DNA from: JBDHTS01 sp044221445
Lineage (GTDB): Bacteria; Pseudomonadota; Alphaproteobacteria; Micavibrionales; Micavibrionaceae
Length of the DNA: 64,000 nucleotides
NCBI GenBank assembly: GCA_044221445.1
Contig: JBGAPF010000001.1
Location: forward strand, 62,001-126,000
Reading direction: 5' to 3'
Below, piece after piece: positions 1-8,634 of the stretch. The notes beneath the pieces are model-generated. The model was not told the origin of the DNA, searched no databases, and saw nothing but the letters and a program-made list of their open reading frames with translations. The position numbers and the translations under genes were made by a program. How positions within the stretch are numbered: position 1 is the stretch's first letter; each line of letters begins with the position of its first letter.

Positions 1-1
1 T

Positions 2-400
2 ATTGCCGCCATTAAACCATGCGGCAAGGGCATGCTGCTGGAAACGCTGCGTTACAACTATGAAGTGCGCCACGCCAGCGAATACTTCGACGATATCCCG
101 TCCAAAATCGACGCAAGCAAGGATCAGATCGAACTGGCCGGACAGTTGATCGAAAACAAGACGGCGCCATTTGACCCTTCCGCGTTCAAGGACCGTTATC
201 AGCAGGGTTTGCTCGATATCATCGAAGCCAAAATCCATCATAAAAAACCCGATTACGGCGCCGCTGAAAAAGCGCCGGCCAATGTCGTGAATATCATGGA
301 CGCTCTGAAGAAAAGCCTGGAACAAACAAAGAAAAAACCTGTCCCGAAAAAGAAAGCGCCGAAACCGGCGCCGGCTAAAAAGAAGAAAAAAGCGGGATGA
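2..400 (+). CDS. ku: Ku protein, C-terminal part (5' end outside window)
   Basis: The reading frame is open from base 2, and its first visible residues (IAAIKPCGKGMLLETLRY) match the conserved end of the bacterial Ku core, where family members have a PRGKGLLLHTLRY-like segment. Bacterial Ku is a homodimer that threads onto DNA double-strand ends and recruits LigD for non-homologous end joining. About 133 residues are visible. The last 40 or so are a lysine/proline/alanine-rich tail, typical of bacterial Ku C-terminal extensions that add DNA binding. The stop is 3 bases before the ligD start, so the two genes are almost certainly co-transcribed. The start codon and the front half of the core are outside the window. 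Identification rests on the visible motif and the ligD neighbour. Confidence 0.9.
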   Translation: MAAIKPCGKGMLLETLRYNYEVRHASEYFDDIPSKIDASKDQIELAGQLIENKTAPFDPSAFKDRYQQGLLDIIEAKIHHKKPDYGAAEKAPANVVNIMDALKKSLEQTKKKPVPKKKAPKPAPAKKKKKAG

Positions 401-403
401 ACG

Positions 404-2893
404 ATGGCGCTCGAAACCTATAAAGAAAAACGGGATTTCGCCAAAACCCCGGAACCGGCGCCGCGCAAGGTTTCGGGAAAACCGAAACAGGGGTACAGTT
501 TTTGCGTCCAGAAGCACGACGCCACGCGCCTGCATTACGATTTTCGTCTCGAACTCGACGGCGTCCTGCTGAGCTGGGCTGTTACGAAAGGTCCGAGCCT
601 GAACCCTTCAGACAAGCGTTTGGCCGTCCGTACCGAAGACCATCCGCTTGACTACGGCGATTTTGAAGGAACGATCCCGAAAGGCCAGTATGGCGGCGGC
701 ACGGTCATGCTCTGGGACCGCGGCCGTTGGAACCCGCTCGACGATCCTCATAAGGGCCTTAAGAAAGGCCATATTGCTTTCGAACTGGAGGGAGAACGGC
801 TCAAGGGCAAATGGGCTTTGATCAGGATGCATGGCAAGGATAACGACAAGCGTGAAAACTGGTTGCTGATCAAGGAAAACGATGAGGAAGCGTCCGAAGG
901 CAAAAAAGCCGAACGGTTTCTCGACAAGACTGCCAGCAGCGTGAAGACTGGGCGGCCTATGGACGCCATCGCCGCCGGAACCTATGAATGGCAATCCGGG
1001 CGGAAAATTAAAAAAAAGAAACCTGGCCTCACCGTCGCTAAATTGATGGAGACCTACCCGGAAGTCCAGCTTGCCACGCTGGTCTCCGGACCGCCGGCAG
1101 GCAAGGACTGGATTCATGAGATCAAATTCGATGGCTACCGGATCCTGTGCTTCGTGGCGAATGGCAACGTTCGGATTGTCACGCGCAACGGTCACGACTG
1201 GACCGGACGCTTTCCGGCGATAGCCGCGTCCCTGTCCGCCCTGACGGTCGATAGCGCCGTGCTCGACGGCGAAGCGGTCATGCTCGATGATCGCGGCCAG
1301 TCCGGTTTCCAGGCGCTGCAGGCCGCCTTGAGTGAAGACGGCAAGGCAGGGGACATCCGCGCCTATCTGTTCGACTGTCTTCATCTCGATGGCGATGATA
1401 TCAGCGGCCTTCCCCTGCGTGACCGCAAGGCGCGGCTGAAAAATCTCGTTAAATTGTCGAAAAAATCCCCTGCCCTGCTATACAGCGATGATATGGACAG
1501 CCAGGATTCTATGCTGTCCAAAGCCTGTGAGATCGGCCTGGAAGGCCTGATATCGAAACGCGCGGACGCCCCCTATCGCGCTGGGCGGGGCAAGGACTGG
1601 CTCAAATCGAAATGTGGAAAGCGCCAGGAATTCGTCATCGTGGGTTACGCTCCTGCCAAATCCGGCGGGCGCGCCATTGGCGCTTTGCATCTTGCCTATA
1701 CAAAGGACGGCGGGTTGCATTATGCCGGTAAGGTCGGCACCGGCTTTACCATGAAATCGGCGAAACAGATTTATGATAGGCTTGCGCCGCTGCAGGTCGA
1801 TGCGCCGCCCATACAAGATATTCCTCGCGCCGCGCGGCGCGGCTCTTTCTGGGTGCAACCTTATTTACTGTGTGAAGTATCGTTTACAGAATGGACGGCG
1901 GATGGACATATCCGCCATCCCTCTTTCGAGGGGTTGCGCGAGGATAAGGAGGCAGGCGAAGTGGTCCAGGAAAAACCCGTGAAAACAAAAAAGGTAGCGG
2001 CGAAGACGATGGAAAAAGCCGGCAATCTTGAAATTGCCGGTATCGTCATCACCCATCCCGAACGGGAAATTTTTCCCGACACGCACGTCACCAAAGGCGA
2101 TCTGGCGCGATATTACGAAGCGGTCGCGCCGTTCATGATGGCCGATCTCGCCCGCCGCCCTATCAGCCTGATCCGCTGCCCGTCCGGCACAGGCCACGAA
2201 TGCTTTTTCCAGCGCAATCCCGACAACCATATGAAAAAATATGTGAAGCCCTTTATCTGGGAGCATAAGGGTAAAAAGCACGAATATCTTTATATCGAGG
2301 ATCAACAGGGTTTGATTTTCCTGATCCAGATGGGCGTCATCGAGATCCACCCCTGGGGCGCCACCGTCGACGCCATCGAACATCCCACGCGCATGATCTT
2401 CGACCTCGACGCCGACGAAGGCATCCCCTTCGAAGCCGTCAAACTGGCGGCTTTCGATGTCCGGGAGCGCCTGAAAGTCCTTGGTCTCGACAGTACCGTC
2501 AAATGCACCGGCGGTAAGGGCCTGCATGTCGTCGTCCCGCTGGACGGAAAGGCGGAATGGCCGGACGTAAAACATTTCGCGGGGTCTTTCGCCGAGCATC
2601 TGGCCAGAGAAGCGCCGGACGCTTATGTCGCCACGATGACCAAAAGCAAACGTAAGGGGAAAATCTTCGTGGATTATTTCCGCAACGATTATACGGCCAC
2701 CGCCGTCGCCGATTACGCCGTCCGCGCCCGCCCCGGCGCGCCAGTCGCTGTTCCCTTGTCATGGAAAGAATTAAAAACTTTGAAATCCGCGAACGAATTC
2801 ACGATGCAGGACGTTATCAGACGGCTGAAAGGGAAAAATCCTGACAGCGACGATAAAAGCATACAAACCCTGCCCAAACCTGTTTTCGAATGA
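404..2893 (+). CDS. ligD: Multifunctional ATP-dependent DNA ligase LigD
   Basis: This 829-aa protein is the end-processing and sealing enzyme of bacterial non-homologous end joining. Three domains can be read in order. A 3'-phosphoesterase domain (about residues 10-190) carries HDATRLHYDFRLELDG, EDHPLDY and QYGGG. An ATP-dependent ligase domain (about 215-520) has catalytic lysine K241 in EIKFDGYR and a later GLISKR motif. A primase-polymerase domain (about 545-829) has FIWE, the metal-binding FDLDAD pair and GGKGLHVVVPL. The order PE-ligase-polymerase is that of the Pseudomonas aeruginosa type, not the mycobacterial type. The length is normal for that type and all three active sites look intact. 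The start is 3 bases after the Ku stop, consistent with one transcript and coupled translation. Confidence 0.96.
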   Translation: MALETYKEKRDFAKTPEPAPRKVSGKPKQGYSFCVQKHDATRLHYDFRLELDGVLLSWAVTKGPSLNPSDKRLAVRTEDHPLDYGDFEGTIPKGQYGGGTVMLWDRGRWNPLDDPHKGLKKGHIAFELEGERLKGKWALIRMHGKDNDKRENWLLIKENDEEASEGKKAERFLDKTASSVKTGRPMDAIAAGTYEWQSGRKIKKKKPGLTVAKLMETYPEVQLATLVSGPPAGKDWIHEIKFDGYRILCFVANGNVRIVTRNGHDWTGRFPAIAASLSALTVDSAVLDGEAVMLDDRGQSGFQALQAALSEDGKAGDIRAYLFDCLHLDGDDISGLPLRDRKARLKNLVKLSKKSPALLYSDDMDSQDSMLSKACEIGLEGLISKRADAPYRAGRGKDWLKSKCGKRQEFVIVGYAPAKSGGRAIGALHLAYTKDGGLHYAGKVGTGFTMKSAKQIYDRLAPLQVDAPPIQDIPRAARRGSFWVQPYLLCEVSFTEWTADGHIRHPSFEGLREDKEAGEVVQEKPVKTKKVAAKTMEKAGNLEIAGIVITHPEREIFPDTHVTKGDLARYYEAVAPFMMADLARRPISLIRCPSGTGHECFFQRNPDNHMKKYVKPFIWEHKGKKHEYLYIEDQQGLIFLIQMGVIEIHPWGATVDAIEHPTRMIFDLDADEGIPFEAVKLAAFDVRERLKVLGLDSTVKCTGGKGLHVVVPLDGKAEWPDVKHFAGSFAEHLAREAPDAYVATMTKSKRKGKIFVDYFRNDYTATAVADYAVRARPGAPVAVPLSWKELKTLKSANEFTMQDVIRRLKGKNPDSDDKSIQTLPKPVFE

Positions 2894-2962
2894 CAGGGTT
2901 GCGGGAAAAAGAGTAGATATCTGTATGAGTGCATTGACGGTTTGGTTCCAGGGTAGAAGGAC

Positions 2963-5296
2963 ATGATCACTGACACTCCCGACTTGCCAAGCGTACTGGT
3001 CATCGACGATCAGGACGCAAACCGGATTTATCTGGGAAGCATTCTAAAACGTTCCGGCTACAGGATGATCGAAGCGTCCTCGTGGAAAGACGCCCAGAGC
3101 GCGCTTTTTGATAAGCCTGATCTTATTATCCTCGATATCGAACTGCCTGACGCGAATGGCTACGACGTTTGCGCGCGTCTGAAGGACGACCCGACCACCG
3201 CATCTATCCCGGTCCTGATGACATCCGCGTCCTTCACCAAAGGCGTGCAAAAGGCGCAGGGGCTGGACAGCGGCGCAGACGGCTACCTGACCACACCCGT
3301 CGACCAGCAGGAACTGACCGCCACGCTCCGGTCTCTCCTGCGAACCCGGGATGCCGAATCCAAGATGCGTAAAAGCCAGGAAATGTTCCTGACCCTTGCG
3401 GATTCCATTCCTGCGCTGGTCTGGATGGCCGATATCGAGCGCAACTGCTATTACTTCAATAAAGCCTGGCTAAGTTTTCGCGGCAAAGCGCTAGAAGCGG
3501 AAATCGTTGAAAAGCGGGATGTAGGCATCCATCCCGAAGACCGCGACCATCACCGCTGCGTCTTCGACCAGGCCTTCGAAAACCGTCAGTCTTTCGAGAT
3601 CACCTACCGGCTGTTGCGCTATGACGGTGAATACCGCTGGGTGCTTGACCGCGGGGAACCTCACTACGACCTGAACGGGGATTTTGCCGGCTATACGGGC
3701 GCCTGCATTGAAATCCACGACAAAATGCTGGTCGAAAGCCGCCTGAAAGAAAGTGAGGAACGCTTCGACCTTGCCATCAAGGGCATGAACGACGGGCTGT
3801 GGGATTTCAACCCTGTGGAGGGGACTGTTTATCTTGCCCCGCGTTACAAGGCCTTGTTGGGATATACCGACTGCGAATATCCCAACGACGTCGATTGCTG
3901 GTATCGCGACCTTCATCCCGACGATCGCGACCAGGCGGTGGAGCATATGGCGGATTACCTCGATGGCAAAACGGAAGAATACAAAAATTTCTTCCGCATG
4001 AGGCATAAGGACGGTCGCTACCGCTGGCTCATGTCTCGCGGCATCGCCGTGCGTAACGCGGCGGGACAAGTCATTCGCTTTGTCGGCGCCATCACCGACT
4101 TGACGGAACAGAAGGAAATGGAGGATGAACTGCGCGAGGCGAAACGCCGCGCCGAGACCGCCAATACCGCCAAAACGGAATTCCTAGCCAATATGAGCCA
4201 TGAGATCCGCACGCCCATGAACGTCATCATCGGTCTGTCCGGCATCCTATCGCGCACCGAACTGAACCCGAAACAGCGCGAATTCGTGACGACGCTGCAG
4301 GGAAGCGCCGACTCGCTGCTCAGTCTGATTAACGACATGCTCGATATCGCCAAGATCGAGGACAACATGATGGAGCTGGAAAGCGTCCCGTTCGAAATGG
4401 AAAAGGTGATGGACAGCATCATCGGCATGATGGCGGTCAGGGCGAATGAAAAAAGCCTCGATCTTGCCGTCCGGTATGACGGCAAGATCCCCGGCGGTTA
4501 TATCGGCGACCCGACCCGTTTGCGTCAGATCATCGTCAACCTCGTCAACAATGGCATAAAATTCACCCATGAAGGCGGCGTCACAGTAACGATCTCGGCA
4601 GTGCCTCACCCGACGAACCTCGACATGAAAATCGTGTCTTTCCGCGTCAGCGATACCGGGATCGGCATTGCGCCGGAAAAGCGGGGCCAGATTTTTGAAA
4701 AATTTACCCAGGAAGACAGTTCGATCACCCGCAAATACGGTGGCAGCGGGCTCGGCCTTACGATCGTCCGCGCGCTCGTGGAGCGTATGGAGGGGAAGAT
4801 ATCTGTCTCAAGCGCGCCCGGCGAAGGGTCTGTTTTCACGGTGACCCTGCCCTTAAGGCTGGCCCAGCCCGCCCACGAGATCGTGCAGGGCGCCCAGCCC
4901 CAGCTGCATTCCGGGCGGCAGCACAAAGGCAACATTCTTCTGGTTGAGGACTACCAGCCCAACATCCTGATCGTCAGCACGCTCCTCAGCGGATACGGCT
5001 ACGATTACGACGTCGCGCAGAACGGCATCGAGGCCGTGGAGAAATTCGAAAAAGGCTGCTACGACGCTATCATTATGGATGTGCAGATGCAGGGCATGGA
5101 TGGCTACGAAGCCACCCGCCGCATCCGCGCCACGGAAAAGGAGCGCGCCCACCCCCCTCTTCCCATCATCGCCATGACCGCCCACGCACTGCCCGGCGAC
5201 CGTGAAAAATGCCTCGACGCAGGCATGAGCGACTACATCTCCAAACCGTTCAACGCTGCGGATCTAAAAAATAAACTGGAAATGTTTTTATCTTAA
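2963..5296 (+). CDS. Hybrid sensor histidine kinase (REC-PAS-PAS-HisKA-HATPase-REC)
   Basis: This 777-aa cytoplasmic hybrid kinase has no membrane segment. It begins with a receiver domain (phospho-acceptor D58 in LIILDIELPD), followed by two PAS/PAC segments (about 130-260 and 265-390; the second ends in GAITDLTEQKEMEDEL). A short coiled linker leads to the dimerisation/phospho-acceptor helix with H413 in LANMSHEIRTPMN. The ATPase domain has a VNLVNNGIKFTHEG N-box, SDTGIGIAPE and GGSGLGLTIV. A second receiver follows, with D706 in AIIMDVQMQGMDGYE. The start has an AGAAGGA ribosome site just upstream. No DNA-binding output domain is present, so phosphate probably passes to an Hpt protein or regulator elsewhere. 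The signal sensed is unknown. No dedicated partner lies next to it. Confidence 0.93.
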   Translation: MITDTPDLPSVLVIDDQDANRIYLGSILKRSGYRMIEASSWKDAQSALFDKPDLIILDIELPDANGYDVCARLKDDPTTASIPVLMTSASFTKGVQKAQGLDSGADGYLTTPVDQQELTATLRSLLRTRDAESKMRKSQEMFLTLADSIPALVWMADIERNCYYFNKAWLSFRGKALEAEIVEKRDVGIHPEDRDHHRCVFDQAFENRQSFEITYRLLRYDGEYRWVLDRGEPHYDLNGDFAGYTGACIEIHDKMLVESRLKESEERFDLAIKGMNDGLWDFNPVEGTVYLAPRYKALLGYTDCEYPNDVDCWYRDLHPDDRDQAVEHMADYLDGKTEEYKNFFRMRHKDGRYRWLMSRGIAVRNAAGQVIRFVGAITDLTEQKEMEDELREAKRRAETANTAKTEFLANMSHEIRTPMNVIIGLSGILSRTELNPKQREFVTTLQGSADSLLSLINDMLDIAKIEDNMMELESVPFEMEKVMDSIIGMMAVRANEKSLDLAVRYDGKIPGGYIGDPTRLRQIIVNLVNNGIKFTHEGGVTVTISAVPHPTNLDMKIVSFRVSDTGIGIAPEKRGQIFEKFTQEDSSITRKYGGSGLGLTIVRALVERMEGKISVSSAPGEGSVFTVTLPLRLAQPAHEIVQGAQPQLHSGRQHKGNILLVEDYQPNILIVSTLLSGYGYDYDVAQNGIEAVEKFEKGCYDAIIMDVQMQGMDGYEATRRIRATEKERAHPPLPIIAMTAHALPGDREKCLDAGMSDYISKPFNAADLKNKLEMFLS

Positions 5297-5302
5297 GCGA
5301 AA

Positions 5303-5575
5303 TTACTGCGGATACGCCGTGATTTTGTCGTCGCCGGCGCCGAGTGGGAGGTTTGTGGTGGCCAGTTGTATCCGCGTTTCGGCGGCGGTTGAGCGGGCTT
5401 GCTCCGCCTCCCCGAATTTTTCGAGGGCTGCGGGAGAAATGTCGACGATGTCCGTCTTGCCCGCGCCGGAAGCCTGGGGCGCCAGGGCGCTTAATCCCTT
5501 TGCCTGGTCTGCCTTGAAGATTTTCAGGAAAGGCAAGTTGGTCAGAATTGGCGGCAACGTCATAAAAAGCCCCAT
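5303..5575 (-). CDS. Small hypothetical protein
   Basis: A 90-aa open frame converges on the hybrid kinase gene with 6 bases between stops. A second ATG at residue 5 is an alternative start. The N-terminal 25 residues are fairly hydrophobic (TLPPILTNLPFLKIF). The middle contains a DIVDISPAALEKF segment, a pattern I associate loosely with short alphaproteobacterial proteins, followed by an alanine-rich helix-like stretch. No catalytic motif can be seen. Codon use resembles the neighbours, which is the main reason to keep it. The function is unknown. Confidence 0.5.
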   Translation of the reverse strand: MGLFMTLPPILTNLPFLKIFKADQAKGLSALAPQASGAGKTDIVDISPAALEKFGEAEQARSTAAETRIQLATTNLPLGAGDDKITAYPQ

Positions 5576-5633
5576 TTGTTTTTCATATCATAATATTATA
5601 GCAGGCATAAGTTGCCTAAAAATTGACAAAACT

Positions 5634-6419
5634 TCAAGATTTTTTTAACGAAGTCCACCACAGCCGCAGCGCATAAAACGGCGGCAATCCGCCAATCTGC
5701 GTGTCCAGAATGTTAAAATCGAGCCTTTCAAGCTGTTTCAGGCGCATCCTCGCCTGCGCCGCGACGACCCTTGCCATTCGTCCCTGTGGCCTGGCTTGGG
5801 CCAGCAGAATTGCTGCCCGCTCCGCGACGGCCTTTACCGTTTCCTTCAGTTGCGCGGTATCGCCCGCATACAACGCTTCAGGGTCCATAGGCAGATAACA
5901 GCGCCGTTGCGAGGCATGGAAGGGCACGGCGCGCAGGATACCGGCCAGCGCATAAGCCTTCGCGACAGGCGCGACGTCTTGGGCCTTGTCGCCCGCGATC
6001 GCCGCCGCCAGGGTCAGGAGCGGCGTGGCGGTAAAATCGGCATAATGCTCCAGCCCCTGCAGGTTTTCAGGCGGCGTGTCCTCCAGGTCGAACTCGCGGG
6101 CGTAAAGCAGATTTTCAAAAGCCTGCTGTGGCAGGCTATGGCGGCCAATAGCCGCGGCAAGGTCGCGCAAGATTTCATGCGGAGCCGCTTCCCGTCCGGC
6201 GTAGATTCCGGCAAACGCGTCGTGCCACCATTGCAGGCGGATCAATCCCATCGTCGTGTCGCTGACCACTTCCCGCGTCCGGGCGATCTCGTAATTGAAC
6301 GCATAGAGCGCCCACAGCGCCGGACGCCTGTCCGCCGCAACGAAAAGGCTGGCGAGGAATCGGTCGTGGTCGTGCTGGCGAACCAGGGCTCCGCTGTAGG
6401 TCAGTCCGGCGTCGTTCAT
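5634..6419 (-). CDS. Squalene/phytoene synthase family protein (NDUFAF6-like)
   Basis: The protein of about 261 aa belongs to the trans-isoprenyl diphosphate synthase fold family. The N-terminus shows VRQHDHDRFLASLF and ALYAFNYEIARTREVVSD, followed by GLIRLQWWHDAF, the standard family signature. The usual DxxxD aspartate-rich catalytic motifs are weak: the first is replaced by EIARTRE, and the second region reads FTATPLLTLAAAIAG. This resembles the group that includes the mitochondrial complex I assembly factor NDUFAF6 more than a true squalene or phytoene synthase. The ATG at 6419 was chosen because the in-frame start further upstream (6452) is GTG and adds a stretch not seen in the family. 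In many alphaproteobacteria this gene sits next to the Mth938/secDF genes; here it is about 2.2 kb away. A catalytic role is uncertain. Confidence 0.82.
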   Translation of the reverse strand: MNDAGLTYSGALVRQHDHDRFLASLFVAADRRPALWALYAFNYEIARTREVVSDTTMGLIRLQWWHDAFAGIYAGREAAPHEILRDLAAAIGRHSLPQQAFENLLYAREFDLEDTPPENLQGLEHYADFTATPLLTLAAAIAGDKAQDVAPVAKAYALAGILRAVPFHASQRRCYLPMDPEALYAGDTAQLKETVKAVAERAAILLAQARPQGRMARVVAAQARMRLKQLERLDFNILDTQIGGLPPFYALRLWWTSLKKS

Positions 6420-6499
6420 AAAGCGTTTCCAGTTGCCAATCGGCGCGAACACTATAGGTTAAGCAGGGCAAGTCTTTAAGATTAATTATGGAGACCGAT

Positions 6500-7126
6500 A
6501 TGACATTCACATTGCCCGAACTCCCTTACGCCTATGAATCGCTGCAACCCTATATGTCAAAGGAAACGCTTGAATTTCACCATGACAAACATCATAAGGC
6601 ATATGTAGACAAGGGGAACGAACTGATCCAGGGAACAGGTCTCGAAAACAAATCCCTCGAAGAAGCGATGGTCGCGGCCTATAAGGATAAAACCAAGGCG
6701 CCGCTGTTCAACCAGCTGGGCCAGCATTTCAATCATATCCATTTCTGGCACTGGATGAAAAAGGGCGGCGGCGGGTCAAAGCTGCCTGGTAAGCTGGAAA
6801 AGCAGGTCGCGTCCGATTTCGGCGGTTTCGACGGCTTCAAAAAGAAATTCGTCGAGGCAGGGGTCGGCCAGTTCGGGTCCGGCTGGTGCTGGCTGGTGCT
6901 CGATCCAGCTTCCGGCAAGCTGGACGTCATGAAAACCCCGAACGGCGAAAACCCGGTCGTTCACGGTAAGACGCCCCTGCTCGGCTGCGACGTTTGGGAG
7001 CACAGCTATTACATCGACTATCGCAACGCCCGCCCCAAATATCTGGAAGCGTTCGTCGACAGCCTGATCAACTGGGATTATGTCGGCGAACTTTACGAAA
7101 AAGGCCCGCTGAAAATCGCAGCCTGA
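6500..7126 (+). CDS. sodB: Superoxide dismutase, Fe/Mn type
   Basis: This 208-aa enzyme converts superoxide to hydrogen peroxide and oxygen. It has the family's N-terminal hairpin (LPELPYAYESL, EFHHDKHHKAYVDKGN with metal-ligand His), the FNHIHFWHWM ligand helix, and the C-terminal signature DVWEHSYYIDYRN that supplies the Asp and His ligands. GSGWCWLVL precedes the signature. The sequence style (LPYAYESLQPYM) fits the iron-type or cambialistic group, but metal preference cannot be fixed by eye. The ATG at 6500 is preferred over the in-frame ATG at 6488 because GGAG lies 6 bases before it. No signal peptide is seen, so it is cytoplasmic. A clear hairpin terminator follows the gene. Confidence 0.95.
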   Translation: MTFTLPELPYAYESLQPYMSKETLEFHHDKHHKAYVDKGNELIQGTGLENKSLEEAMVAAYKDKTKAPLFNQLGQHFNHIHFWHWMKKGGGGSKLPGKLEKQVASDFGGFDGFKKKFVEAGVGQFGSGWCWLVLDPASGKLDVMKTPNGENPVVHGKTPLLGCDVWEHSYYIDYRNARPKYLEAFVDSLINWDYVGELYEKGPLKIAA

Positions 7127-7134
7127 AAAAACTT

Positions 7135-7160
7135 AGGGGAGCTTCGGCTCCCCTTTTACT
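7135..7160 (+). terminator. Rho-independent terminator after sodB
   Basis: An 8-bp GC-rich perfect stem (AGGGGAGC and its complement) closes a TTCG tetraloop and is followed by a run of four T. It starts 8 bases after the sodB stop. The 3' end overlaps the stop codon of the small gene on the other strand. Confidence 0.88.
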
Positions 7161-7398
7161 TTAAGCCAAGGATATCAAACCCTTTTTGTATTTCAGCCTT
7201 TCTAATTTCGCGTATTTTTTTAGGAATCCTTACCGCTAAGGCCAAATCCCTTATCTTTACTCCATCCATCAAATGACGCTCGAAAATTCCTTGTAAATTT
7301 ATGGGCGCTTCTGCTGCTGGAAAAACATCGTATTTTTCAGGGTTTATTTTCCTAATTTCATGACCTTGTGCCGGCAAAACAAGATATGGACTTTTCAT
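7156..7398 (-). CDS. Small hypothetical protein
   Basis: This 80-aa frame lies between the sodB terminator and terC. It has a plausible ribosome site (GAGG 7 bases before the ATG). Base composition is more AT-rich than the flanking genes. The C-terminal half is a basic helix (IPKKIREIRKAEIQKGF). No family is recognised. It could be a short regulator or a remnant of a longer gene, since no domain boundary is evident. Function unknown. Confidence 0.45.
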   Translation of the reverse strand: MKSPYLVLPAQGHEIRKINPEKYDVFPAAEAPINLQGIFERHLMDGVKIRDLALAVRIPKKIREIRKAEIQKGFDILGLK

Positions 7399-7475
7399 CT
7401 CATGTCCTCATTGTCGTTGCAATTGCAGATGTATAACGCGATTCTCCGAAAAATTGCAAATTTGTGCCAATTTTC

Positions 7476-8192
7476 TTAATGCTTTTTCCTTTTCTTTGCC
7501 GCCGCCAGGTTCAAACACTCTACGCCCAGCGAGAAGGCGATCGAGAAGTACAGGTATCCGCGCGGGATGTGGAAATGCAGCCCGTCCGCGATCAGCGCGA
7601 CCCCGACCAGCAGGATAAAGCTCAAGGCCAGCATCTTCACGGTCGGATGGTTGTTGACGAAGCGGGACACCGGCTCCGACGCGAACAGCATGACCAGGAT
7701 GGCGATCACCACCGCCGCGATCATGATCGGCAGTTCGCCCGACATGCCGACGGCCGTAATGACTGAATCCAGCGAAAACACCAGGTCGACCATCACGATC
7801 TGCATGATAATGAAGGCGAAGCCGTTTTTCGCTGAAACCTTGATGTCTTCCTCCACGCCTTCGACAGAGGCGTGGATCTCATGCGTGCCTTTCCAGATCA
7901 GGAACAGCCCGCCGCCGATCATGATCAGGTCGCGCCATGAAATCTCATGGTCCATGATGGTCAGCAGCGGCGTGGTCAGGCCGGCGATCCATGTCACCAT
8001 GGACAACAGGATGATGCGCATGATCAGCGCCAGCGCCAGGCCCACCCGCCGCGCCATCGGCTGCTGCCCGGCGGGCAGTTTCGACGTGACGATCGACAGG
8101 AAGATGATGTTATCTATCCCCAAAACGATCTCAAGAATTGTCAGGGTCAGTAAAGAGGCCCAGGCGTTCGGGTCGGTCATCAGGTCAAGCAT
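7476..8192 (-). CDS. TerC family integral membrane protein
   Basis: This 238-aa membrane protein has about seven predicted transmembrane helices. The two diagnostic acidic membrane motifs are present: LEIVLGIDNIIFLS near residue 25 and VMVDLVFSLDSVITAVGM near residue 135. TerC-family proteins are linked to metal (often manganese) efflux during exoenzyme loading and to tellurite resistance in some plasmid systems. This chromosomal form without other ter genes more likely has a metal-homeostasis role. It ends in a lysine/arginine-rich tail (AAAKKRKKH) that should face the cytoplasm. AAGGAG precedes the ATG. It is transcribed alone or downstream of the Sec operon; 57 bases separate it from the Mth938 gene. 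Confidence 0.9.
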   Translation of the reverse strand: MLDLMTDPNAWASLLTLTILEIVLGIDNIIFLSIVTSKLPAGQQPMARRVGLALALIMRIILLSMVTWIAGLTTPLLTIMDHEISWRDLIMIGGGLFLIWKGTHEIHASVEGVEEDIKVSAKNGFAFIIMQIVMVDLVFSLDSVITAVGMSGELPIMIAAVVIAILVMLFASEPVSRFVNNHPTVKMLALSFILLVGVALIADGLHFHIPRGYLYFSIAFSLGVECLNLAAAKKRKKH

Positions 8193-8249
8193 GCGCGCTC
8201 CTTGAAATACACTGTCGGCATTTTACCAAGTTAACACCGGTTCTCAAAG

Positions 8250-8627
8250 TCAAACCGGCAGCAGAGCGGCGCCGACGCGCCGCCCCTCCGTCATCAAAAC
8301 ATTATAGGTGCGGCAGGCGGCCCCGGTATCCATGGACTCAACGTTCAGGCCGCGTTCCTTCAGCGCCCGGCGCACCTCGCCCGAAGGCCGGTCGCTCAGG
8401 GCGCCGCTGCCGAGCAGGATGACATCCAGCTGGCCGGCGCTTTCGAACAAAGCTGCGAAATCCCCGATCACCATATCTGCAACGGGCGGTCTGACGTCCC
8501 ACAGGCGTGTTCCGCTCGCCAGGACGATCACCGGATGTTCGTATACCGCGCCGCTGATCCTGAAACGGCCTTCGCCGTATCCGTTGATCACCTGGTGTTC
8601 CGTATTGATGAGCGGCGTAATGTCCAT
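8250..8627 (-). CDS. Mth938-like domain protein (DUF498; NDUFAF3 relative)
   Basis: A 125-aa single-domain protein of the Mth938/DUF498 family. Visible family features are the N-terminal INGYGEGRFRISGAVYEHPVIV-like beta region, VILLGSGA (glycine-rich turn) and MDTGAACRTYNVLMTEGRRVGAALLPV-like C-terminus containing the conserved TGAACRTYN segment. The mitochondrial homologue NDUFAF3 helps assemble respiratory complex I, but the bacterial role is not established. It lies 7 bases after secF in the same direction, so it is the last gene of the yajC-secD-secF operon, an arrangement common in Alphaproteobacteria. A second complex I assembly factor homologue (the NDUFAF6-like gene) is nearby. Confidence 0.88.
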   Translation of the reverse strand: MDITPLINTEHQVINGYGEGRFRISGAVYEHPVIVLASGTRLWDVRPPVADMVIGDFAALFESAGQLDVILLGSGALSDRPSGEVRRALKERGLNVESMDTGAACRTYNVLMTEGRRVGAALLPV

Positions 8628-8634
8628 AAAAGGT

